Positions 1 through 5,955 of a stretch of DNA of 9,881 bases are shown here, piece after piece. Within the stretch, counting starts at the first letter, position 1, and every line of letters begins with the position of its first letter. The notes beneath the pieces are model-generated. The model searched no databases. It was not told the DNA's origin and saw only the letters and a program-made list of their open reading frames with translations. Both the position numbers and the translations under genes were made by a program. Source of the DNA: Rhodothermia bacterium (lineage in GTDB: Bacteria; Bacteroidota; Rhodothermia; Rhodothermales; JABDKH01); contig JAHHLP010000387.1 in the NCBI GenBank assembly GCA_018679295.1, positions 1 to 9,881 of the forward strand, given 5' to 3'.

Positions 1-1
1 A

Positions 2-562
2 ATAGCTGCCTACGTCAGCCACCTGCCGCAGCTGCTAGCCGTATGCCTTACCAACGTGGCCGCGTCGCGAAACGAACTCGACCCCAACTATCTGAGACTA
101 GCTGCCGGCGGTTTCCGCGACATGACCCGCGTAGCCGGGTCGGATATCACCATTTGGCGGGACATCCTCTCGGGAAACCACGGCCCGGTGCTCGACGCTC
201 TTGCAACTTTCGTTGCTGAGGTGCAGCGCATGCGCAACCGGCTGATTGAAGACGACCTGGATACTGTTTCCGACGCATTCGGCACCGCACGCGTTGCCCG
301 CGAAACGATACCGAAAGACTCGAAGGGCTTTATCTCGCCTCTCGCCGACGTTTACGTTCGAGCGGACGATCGACCCGGTTGGATTGCCGCGGCCACCACG
401 CTCCTCGCCAGCCACCAGATTAACATTAAGGACATGGAACTCCTCAAGGTTCGCGAGGGGACCGGTGGAACGTTCCGCTTTGGATTTGGCGACCGGAAAA
501 CAGCCGAGGCCGCCGCTGCGGCGCTGGCGGATGACGGCTATGCCGTCTATCGTCTCGATTGA
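2..562 (+). CDS. tyrA: Prephenate dehydrogenase with ACT domain, 3' part (5' end outside window)
   Basis: This enzyme oxidatively decarboxylates prephenate to 4-hydroxyphenylpyruvate with NAD(P)+, the committed step to tyrosine in the cytoplasm. The reading frame is open from base 2, and the residues before the first GTG (base 56) already match the family (VSHLPQLLA), so the gene enters from the left and base 56 is not a real start. The visible part is 186 residues. The N-terminal Rossmann dinucleotide domain is missing. Residues about 1-105 are the all-helical dimerisation domain, with the family motif GGFRDMTRVAGSDITIWRDI at 36-55. Residues about 110-186 form an ACT domain (VYVRADDRPGWIAAATTLLA, then INIKDMELLKVREGTGG), as in TyrA of Bacillus, which suggests feedback control by an aromatic amino acid. 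It ends with TGA. The fusion to a C-terminal ACT domain is clear. What lies further upstream cannot be seen. Confidence 0.93.
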   Translation: MAAYVSHLPQLLAVCLTNVAASRNELDPNYLRLAAGGFRDMTRVAGSDITIWRDILSGNHGPVLDALATFVAEVQRMRNRLIEDDLDTVSDAFGTARVARETIPKDSKGFISPLADVYVRADDRPGWIAAATTLLASHQINIKDMELLKVREGTGGTFRFGFGDRKTAEAAAAALADDGYAVYRLD

Positions 563-563
563 T

Positions 564-585
564 CGTGGTTACCCGGCCACGCTTT
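564..585 (+). terminator. Possible weak terminator after tyrA
   Basis: Two bases after the tyrA stop codon there is a perfect 5-bp stem, CGTGG (564-568) and CCACG (577-581), with an 8-base loop, followed by CTTT. The T-run is only three bases, so this would be a weak intrinsic terminator at best. Its position, between the tyrA stop and the promoter-like sequence ahead of gcvT, is what makes it credible. Confidence 0.28.
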
Positions 586-613
586 CGCACGCAACCGTCG
601 GCCCAGTCGTTCG

Positions 614-642
614 TTGATTCTGCTCCCACCCGACTGTATTAT
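614..642 (+). promoter_or_regulatory. Sigma-70-like promoter for gcvT
   Basis: TTGATT at 614-619 and TATTAT at 637-642 are separated by exactly 17 bases. They match the sigma-70 consensus at 4 of 6 and 5 of 6 positions. Transcription would start near base 649, leaving a leader of about 20 bases before the ATG at 670. Classical Bacteroidota promoters differ (a -7 TAnnTTTG element), so if the organism is a true Bacteroidota member the match may be partly coincidental. It is the best promoter-like sequence in the intergenic regions here, and it lies in a 107-bp gap after a possible terminator. Confidence 0.45.
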
Positions 643-669
643 CGCAGAGTCCCACTCGCAGTACATCCC

Positions 670-1785
670 ATGACTGAAACCACGCTCAAGCAAACAGCCC
701 TTCATCAAAGGCATGTCTCGATGCGCGCCCGCATGATGCCGTTCGCGGGCTTCGATATGCCAGTCCAGTACTCCGGAATCATCGACGAACATATGGCGGT
801 GCGCAACGCAGCCGGCATCTTCGACGTGAGTCACATGGGAGAGTTCAGATTCACCGGCAGTGACGCAGCGAAAACTCTTCAGGGGCTGGTGACAAACAAT
901 GTGGATGCCATGTACAATGGCCGAGCTATGTACACGGTGATGTGCTTGCCGAACGGAGGAATCATAGACGACCTGATTCTATACCGCGAGAGCGAGGACA
1001 ACTTCCTGATGGTCGTCAACGCAGCCAACATAGAGAAGGACTACGCCTGGATCGAGGAACACCTGACCGGCGACACCACGCTTCGAAACGAATCTGAAAA
1101 CGTCGCGTTGATGGCGATTCAGGGTCCCAAGGCGATTGAGATAGTGCAACGCCTGACAGACCTCCCACTGGCCGATCTCAAGTTCTACCATTTCCTGAAC
1201 GCCCCTGCCGGAGAGTTCTTTGGTTGCGAATGGGCGATCATCGCCGCGACTGGTTACACAGGCGAGCGCGGTCTCGAAGTTTACTGCCCGCCCGAGAAGG
1301 CTGCGGACATCTGGGACGCAGTGATCGAGGCAGGGCGCGCAGACGGTCTGCTCCCGGCCGGACTGGGCGCACGCGACACTCTGAGACTGGAGGCGGGCTT
1401 CTGTCTCTACGGCAACGACATCACCGATCAGACCAACCCGATCGAAGCCGGTCTCGGTTGGATCACGAAACTCGACAAAGGCGACTTCATCGGACGGGAA
1501 GCGATCGCCTGTGTCAAGGAAGATGGACCTGAGCGAAAGCTCGTGGCCTTCAAAATGATTGACCGGGGCATACCTCGTCAGGGCTACGACATTCTCGATT
1601 CGGATGGCGCGCAAATAGGTATCGTAACAAGTGGCACCCAGTCGCCCATTCTTCAGTGCGGTATCGGCCTCGGATACGTGCCTAACGACCCTGCATTCAC
1701 GGCCGCCGGGTCGGCCATCCACATATCGATACGATCTCGGCAACTCACGGCAGAGGTAGCCAAAGCGCCCCTGCATAAGAGTTGA
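670..1785 (+). CDS. gcvT: Glycine cleavage system T-protein (aminomethyltransferase)
   Basis: GcvT takes the aminomethyl group carried on the lipoyl arm of GcvH, passes the methylene to tetrahydrofolate and releases ammonia, giving 5,10-methylene-THF. The protein is 371 residues, the usual length. Family signatures run in order: FDVSHMGEF (51-59), PNGGIIDDLILYR (94-106) whose Asp100/Asp101 pair includes the conserved catalytic Asp, TGYTGERGLEVY (194-205), and GLGARDTLRLEAGF (231-244) followed by IEAGLGW. The C-terminal barrel domain starts near residue 290. The ATG at 670 is preferred because MTETTLKQTALHQRH is the normal T-protein beginning. A longer in-frame reading from 559 would add 37 residues unlike the family and overlap the tyrA stop. 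No Shine-Dalgarno sequence is visible. No gcvH or gcvP is nearby, so the other subunits must be encoded elsewhere. comB follows after 28 bp, so the two probably share a transcript. Confidence 0.96.
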   Translation: MTETTLKQTALHQRHVSMRARMMPFAGFDMPVQYSGIIDEHMAVRNAAGIFDVSHMGEFRFTGSDAAKTLQGLVTNNVDAMYNGRAMYTVMCLPNGGIIDDLILYRESEDNFLMVVNAANIEKDYAWIEEHLTGDTTLRNESENVALMAIQGPKAIEIVQRLTDLPLADLKFYHFLNAPAGEFFGCEWAIIAATGYTGERGLEVYCPPEKAADIWDAVIEAGRADGLLPAGLGARDTLRLEAGFCLYGNDITDQTNPIEAGLGWITKLDKGDFIGREAIACVKEDGPERKLVAFKMIDRGIPRQGYDILDSDGAQIGIVTSGTQSPILQCGIGLGYVPNDPAFTAAGSAIHISIRSRQLTAEVAKAPLHKS

Positions 1786-1813
1786 AAAATCGCACCCCGA
1801 TCCCGCAAACGTC

Positions 1814-2560
1814 ATGAACGTCGAAGTCTTTCTGACCGGCCAACACATCGAAGATGAAGACGTACGAGACCGCACCGTGGTCGTAATCGACGTTCTGCGG
1901 ACGAGCACGACAATCGCGGCCGCCCTGTCAAACGGCGCACGTTACGTCGTTCCTACTTCGGACCTCGACGACGCCGGCAAGATCGCTTCCGGCCTCGATC
2001 CGGCTAGCTACTGCCTCGGCGGAGAGAGATCAGGGGTGAAAATCGAGGGATATAACTTCGGCAACTCCCCACTCGAATATGATCGGGCTGCCGTCGCGGG
2101 TAAGACACTCATCCTTACGACCACAAACGGGACGCCCGCAATTCGGCGCGCGCGACACGCCGCGCACCTCGTCGTCGCAGGATTTGTCAACGCCGGCCTC
2201 GCAACCCGATTCATTCGAGAGAAAGGGCTCGACACGATTATTGTCTGCGCAGGATGGCGCAACAGGGTCTCTCTTGAAGACACGCTATGCGCGGGCAGGA
2301 TTCTCAACGAGCTGTGGCAGGGTGCTGAGCCTGCCGGAAGTACCGACACATCTCATATCGCGTTCACGCTGTATCGGCACGAGAAGGACGACGTGGCTGC
2401 CGCCGTTCGGCGTTCAAGACATGCCAAACGGCTGGTATCGATGGGCCTCGCGGAAGACGTCGAGTACTGCGCTTCTGAGAATACGCTGGGTGTACTCCCC
2501 GCCTACGGCGATCGGCGCCTCGTGCCCCACGACTTCATCGATGAAAAAGCATTTGCCTAA
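1814..2560 (+). CDS. comB: ComB-like 2-phosphosulfolactate phosphatase
   Basis: The ComB family is named for the Mg-dependent hydrolysis of 2-phosphosulfolactate to sulfolactate, the second step of coenzyme M synthesis in methanogens. Many bacteria without coenzyme M carry homologues, where sulfolactate or another product may be the purpose. The protein is 248 residues, typical of the family, with no signal peptide. Conserved blocks are VVVIDVLRTSTTIA (22-35), GGERSGVKIEGYNFGNSPLE (69-88), LTTTNGTPAI (101-110) and VCAGWRNRVSLEDTLCAG (144-161). Their Asp, Arg, Glu and Asn residues match the active-site segments expected of the family. It starts 28 bp after gcvT without a Shine-Dalgarno sequence and is followed by an 84-bp gap before ftsK in which I see no clear promoter or terminator. 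The family assignment is secure. The substrate in this organism is an inference, since no comA or comC partner is visible. Confidence 0.88.
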   Translation: MNVEVFLTGQHIEDEDVRDRTVVVIDVLRTSTTIAAALSNGARYVVPTSDLDDAGKIASGLDPASYCLGGERSGVKIEGYNFGNSPLEYDRAAVAGKTLILTTTNGTPAIRRARHAAHLVVAGFVNAGLATRFIREKGLDTIIVCAGWRNRVSLEDTLCAGRILNELWQGAEPAGSTDTSHIAFTLYRHEKDDVAAAVRRSRHAKRLVSMGLAEDVEYCASENTLGVLPAYGDRRLVPHDFIDEKAFA

Positions 2561-2644
2561 ATCTTTGCAATACAAGGCCCAAGTGTCTTAGCTTTCAGTA
2601 GTCAGGCCCCCGACTGGCTTCCCACACAAGGTTTTCCCACCCGA

Positions 2645-5209
2645 ATGGCGTCGTCTACAGTCAACAAGAGACGAGGAACGTCACCGGCACCGCCTGAAGA
2701 GGGTCTGGTATCTGCCCAGCGCAAGAAAGAGGTGCTGGGTCTGATCCTCATGGTGCTTGGCGTCCTCATTGCCATTGCCGTCTTGAGCTACAGCCCGCTC
2801 GACAGCAACCTGGCCAAGAACTTCTCGGTCCGCGAGGCCGTCAACCCGGGCGACAATCGCGCCCAGAATGCCCTCGGACTCATCGGTGCATGGATTGCCC
2901 ATGGACTGGTATACAACCTTCTCGGTTACGTCGTAATCGTGGTCCCCGGACTTATGTTCACATGGGGCTATCTGATGTTTCGCGGCCGCCGACCCGTTTA
3001 TCTGCCGCTCGTATCGACGCTGGTGTTTATCGGGGGATTCGTCTTGTCCGCCATGTTTGGTTGGCTTGGCGTCGTTTTTGACCTCGACACGCTGGTCTGG
3101 AGCGGCGGTTGGGGTGTTGGAACAGCCGGCTGGATGATCCGTGTCTTCGGGTCGGTCGGAGCCTTGCTGCTGCAGTTACTCTCGCTCACCGTCGTGATTC
3201 TGCTGATGATCGATCGCGACATCCAGCGGTCGATCGACCGGCTCGAGGAGGGCATCTTCAACCTGAAGGAGAGCATCAAGGACTGGCGCGCACGAAACAA
3301 GGCGCATCGCCAAAAAAGGCGAGAGGAGCTCATGGAGCTCAAGGATAAGCGAGCGGCCGCACGCGAGGCGGAGAAAGAGCGAATCCTCGCCGAAGCAGCG
3401 GCAAAAGCCAAGGCGGAAGCCGAAGGGGCTGCTCGACACGGATCACCGAGAGAGAAGCCAAACACAGAACATCGGGTTTCGACAGCCCGCATTTACGACC
3501 CACGCGAAAAGGACGAGCGCACTCTCGCCTCGGGTGAGACGACGTTACGGCCGATCGAAAGCGCCCGCAGCAAGTCACTTCCCGCCCAGCCCTCTCCCGC
3601 TGAGCCCGCCGGGATTGCCGATGATGGCCAGGATGACCTGACGCTGACGGTCGAGGAGCGAATCGAAGAGGAGCGGTCCGACCGCGTCCAGCGACCGATC
3701 GGCAAACCGGTCGAAGATCGCGCCTTCCGGATGCCCGGATTGGAACTCCTTGACAACGCGGGTGAGGACGCCCTGAAGATCGACTACAACGAACTGGAGG
3801 AAAACAAGTCGATCCTGCTTGACAAGCTCGCCACCTACAACATCGAAATCACCGACATAAAGGCGATTGTCGGGCCGACCGTGACCCTTTACGAACTAAC
3901 CCCGGCACCGGGTGTCAAGATCAGCCGGATCACGGCTCTCGAGGATGACCTGGCAATGGCCATGGCGGCGCGCGGCATCCGTATGATCGCACCCATTCCG
4001 GGCAAGTCCGCGATCGGCGTGGAGATACCCAACCGGCATCGCGAGTTGGTGCAGGTCCGCGACCTCATCGGCACGACGAAGTTCAACTCTGCTCGCATGG
4101 AGCTGCCTTTGATCCTTGGCAAGTCCATCGAAGGAGAAGTATTCATCCGCGACCTCACGGTAATGCCCCATCTGCTGATCGCAGGCGCAACGGGTTCCGG
4201 AAAATCGGTGGGACTGAATGCCTGCATCGGTGGGCTCCTCTACGCCTGCCACCCCGCGAATCTCAAGTTCGTGATGATCGATCCCAAGAAGATCGAACTG
4301 CAACAGTACGCGCGCATTGTAGAGCATTACATCGCGATGCCCGAGGAAGCGATGGATCCCATCATCACGGACATCGATCAAGCGCTGGGTACGCTGAAGA
4401 GCTGTGAGAAGGAGATGGAGGAGCGATACGACCTCCTCTCCGACGCACAGGTGCGCAGCGTCAAGGAATACAACAAGCGGTTCGCAACCGGCAAGTTGAC
4501 GGGCGACCATCGCCATCTGCCGTATATCGTCGTCGTAGTTGACGAGCTCGCCGACCTGATGATGACCGCGGGCAAAGACATTGAGGGGCCAATAGCACGC
4601 CTGGCGCAAATGGCGCGTGCGGTCGGGATCCACCTGATCCTCGCAACCCAGCGGCCGTCCGTCGACGTGATCACGGGCCTGATCAAAGCCAACTTCCCAG
4701 CGCGCATTGCATATCAGGTGGCGTCGAAGATCGATTCCCGGACGATCCTCGATCAGAACGGAGCCCAGGGCCTCGTCGGAAACGGCGACTTGCTGTACAT
4801 GCTCGGTAGCAACATCGTCCGGCTGCAGGGACCCTTTGTGTCAGTCGAAGAGGTCGACCGCCTCACCGAATACATCGAGGATCAAAAGGGAGACGGCCCA
4901 TACATCCTCCCCTCTATCGAGCAGGTAGCAGATTTGTCGTCGATTGGAGGGTTGGGAGCCAGCGAGCGCGACGAACTCTTCGTTGACGCGGCCCGCGTGA
5001 TCGTGCGGAGCCAACAGGGATCGGTATCGCTGCTGCAGCGCAAACTGTCCGTCGGCTACTCCCGGGCCGCCCGGATTGTAGACCAACTTGAGGACGCCGG
5101 AATCGTTGGGCCGTTCGAAGGCTCAAAGGCCCGACAGGTTCTTGTCGCCGACGAGTTTGAGCTTGACGAAATGATGACTGCAGGGAAAGAGGCTCGATCG
5201 GCCGGTTAA
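2645..5209 (+). CDS. ftsK: DNA translocase FtsK/SpoIIIE
   Basis: This is the septum-anchored, ATP-driven double-stranded DNA pump that clears chromosome ends through the closing septum and helps resolve dimers. It has 854 residues. The N-terminal membrane part has about four hydrophobic segments (about 29-49, 88-112, 118-145, 167-190). A charged, Lys/Glu/Ala-rich stretch (about 193-263), likely coiled coil, and a poorly conserved linker to about 360 follow. The alpha/beta motor covers about 361-745, with Walker A GATGSGKS at 514-521 (Lys520) and Walker B IVVVVDELADLMM at 628-640 (Asp633, Glu634). ATQRPSVDVITG and the NFPARIAYQVASKIDSRTIL segment follow. Residues about 773-845 are the gamma winged-helix domain, with LLQRKLSVGYSRAARIVDQL as the DNA-reading helices that sense polar chromosome motifs. 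The linker is short compared with E. coli FtsK, closer to SpoIIIE-type proteins. All catalytic residues are present. The ATG has no Shine-Dalgarno sequence. Confidence 0.97.
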   Translation: MASSTVNKRRGTSPAPPEEGLVSAQRKKEVLGLILMVLGVLIAIAVLSYSPLDSNLAKNFSVREAVNPGDNRAQNALGLIGAWIAHGLVYNLLGYVVIVVPGLMFTWGYLMFRGRRPVYLPLVSTLVFIGGFVLSAMFGWLGVVFDLDTLVWSGGWGVGTAGWMIRVFGSVGALLLQLLSLTVVILLMIDRDIQRSIDRLEEGIFNLKESIKDWRARNKAHRQKRREELMELKDKRAAAREAEKERILAEAAAKAKAEAEGAARHGSPREKPNTEHRVSTARIYDPREKDERTLASGETTLRPIESARSKSLPAQPSPAEPAGIADDGQDDLTLTVEERIEEERSDRVQRPIGKPVEDRAFRMPGLELLDNAGEDALKIDYNELEENKSILLDKLATYNIEITDIKAIVGPTVTLYELTPAPGVKISRITALEDDLAMAMAARGIRMIAPIPGKSAIGVEIPNRHRELVQVRDLIGTTKFNSARMELPLILGKSIEGEVFIRDLTVMPHLLIAGATGSGKSVGLNACIGGLLYACHPANLKFVMIDPKKIELQQYARIVEHYIAMPEEAMDPIITDIDQALGTLKSCEKEMEERYDLLSDAQVRSVKEYNKRFATGKLTGDHRHLPYIVVVVDELADLMMTAGKDIEGPIARLAQMARAVGIHLILATQRPSVDVITGLIKANFPARIAYQVASKIDSRTILDQNGAQGLVGNGDLLYMLGSNIVRLQGPFVSVEEVDRLTEYIEDQKGDGPYILPSIEQVADLSSIGGLGASERDELFVDAARVIVRSQQGSVSLLQRKLSVGYSRAARIVDQLEDAGIVGPFEGSKARQVLVADEFELDEMMTAGKEARSAG

Positions 5210-5224
5210 CTTCGGCTTTTCTTC
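5200..5224 (+). terminator. Intrinsic terminator overlapping the ftsK stop codon
   Basis: GCCGG (5201-5205) pairs with TCGGC (5212-5216) through four Watson-Crick pairs and one G-U pair around a 6-base loop. TTTTCTTC follows directly. The ftsK stop codon TAA (5207-5209) lies in the loop. The stem is short but the pyrimidine-rich, T-heavy tail is in the right place. If it works, purE is transcribed from its own start rather than by read-through from ftsK. Confidence 0.42.
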
Positions 5225-5294
5225 AGATGAATGGCCGCCCGCTGTGATTAAATTGCGGTCGTTCGTTTCAGAAAGCAAAGCAATTCCCAGTAGT

Positions 5295-5804
5295 ATGTCC
5301 CAAAGCAGTCCCCTTGTCGCGATCGTAATGGGTAGCGAGTCCGATCTTCCCGTAATGCAGGGAGCAGCGGATATCCTGAATGAATTCGAGATCCCGTTCG
5401 AGATCCGGGTGATGTCGGCCCACCGCACTCCCGATGCCACTATAAAGTACGCGGCAGACGCGCGAGAACGCGGCGTACGGGTGTTCATAGCGGGTGCCGG
5501 CGGTGCAGCCCATCTCGGCGGCGTAATCGCTGCATACACGCCCCTGCCGGTTATCGGGGTACCGGTCCCCAGCAAGAATCTGAACGGCATTGACTCGCTG
5601 CTGTCGATCGTCCAAATGCCCAGTGGCGTGCCTGTTGCATCTGTGGCCATCGGTGGGTCCAAGAACGCGGCCCTGCTGGCAATTCAGATTATCGGCACCG
5701 GCAATCCCGAGCTTCTGGACCGGATGGCGAAGTACAAGAAGGACATGGTCGCGAAGGTCGAGGCCATGGACGCGCGGGTGAATCAGGCGGTTCTGAAGAG
5801 CTGA
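5295..5804 (+). CDS. purE: N5-carboxyaminoimidazole ribonucleotide mutase (class I PurE)
   Basis: PurE moves the carboxyl group of N5-CAIR to carbon 4, giving CAIR, in de novo purine synthesis. The product is 169 residues, the usual size of a single-domain enzyme. The phosphate-binding motif MGSESD (12-17), the catalytic SAHRTP (41-46, His43), AGAGGAAHL (66-74) and SIVQMPSGVPV (104-114) are all visible. The GAGGAAHL form is the class I type, which works with the ATP-dependent PurK. No purK is adjacent, so it must be elsewhere. The ATG at 5295 is preferred because MSQSSPLVAIVMGS places the motif at the usual distance from the N-terminus. A GTG at 5244 would add 17 residues unlike the family. 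There is no Shine-Dalgarno sequence. One small oddity is that the usual AAHLPG reads AAHLGG, with Gly at position 75. A terminator-like hairpin upstream suggests that it forms its own unit. Confidence 0.96.
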   Translation: MSQSSPLVAIVMGSESDLPVMQGAADILNEFEIPFEIRVMSAHRTPDATIKYAADARERGVRVFIAGAGGAAHLGGVIAAYTPLPVIGVPVPSKNLNGIDSLLSIVQMPSGVPVASVAIGGSKNAALLAIQIIGTGNPELLDRMAKYKKDMVAKVEAMDARVNQAVLKS

Positions 5805-5830
5805 GCTTGCGGCAGGACGTACCTACCAGT

Positions 5831-5853
5831 GCGCCGGGCGTGTCGCCCCGTGC
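5831..5853. terminator. GC-rich hairpin between convergent genes
   Basis: In the 151-bp region between the convergent purE and GWxTD genes, GGGCG (5836-5840) pairs perfectly with CGCCC (5844-5848) around a TGT loop. After one C-C mismatch the stem continues with four more pairs (5831-5834 with 5850-5853, one of them G-T). The position fits a shared transcript end for both strands. No T-run follows on either strand, so it is not a classical intrinsic terminator. It could act as a 3'-end stabilising hairpin. A smaller CGGG/CCCG hairpin lies at 5876-5887. Confidence 0.3.
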
Positions 5854-5955
5854 GACAGCGACTCAGTCGTCATCCCGGGGCTGCCCGAGATCCACTAGCC
5901 CTTTCCGACGGCCACAAACGGTGAGCGGATTCCTGCTGACGCGGGAGAGATGCGC

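Noticed and set aside
56..562. GTG at 56 as the start of a short stand-alone ACT protein
   Set aside because: The frame is open to the left edge and the upstream residues match prephenate dehydrogenase (VSHLPQLLA), so this is the tail of a longer gene.
559..669. N-terminal extension of GcvT by 37 residues
   Set aside because: The extra residues do not resemble T-proteins, would overlap the tyrA stop and would cover the promoter-like sequence at 614-642. The ATG at 670 gives the normal N-terminus.
979..1908. Long open frame (309 codons) on the - strand opposite gcvT and the start of comB
   Set aside because: Its translation has no recognisable domain and is rich in Arg, Val and Ser, as expected for the complement of a GC-rich coding strand. 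The + strand carries textbook GcvT motifs throughout.
2561..2644. Promoter for ftsK in the gap after comB (TTGCAA at 2565)
   Set aside because: At 17 bases downstream there is only TTAGCT, a poor -10. The possible AGTC/GACT stem is only 4 bp. Neither is strong enough to call.
3896..4633. Open frame of 245 codons on the - strand opposite the ftsK motor domain
   Set aside because: It is the mirror of a highly conserved ATPase-coding region. The peptide is His/Asp/Arg-biased without family features.
5244..5294. GTG start adding 17 residues to PurE
   Set aside because: The extra residues are unlike the family, and the ATG at 5295 puts the MGSESD motif at the usual position.
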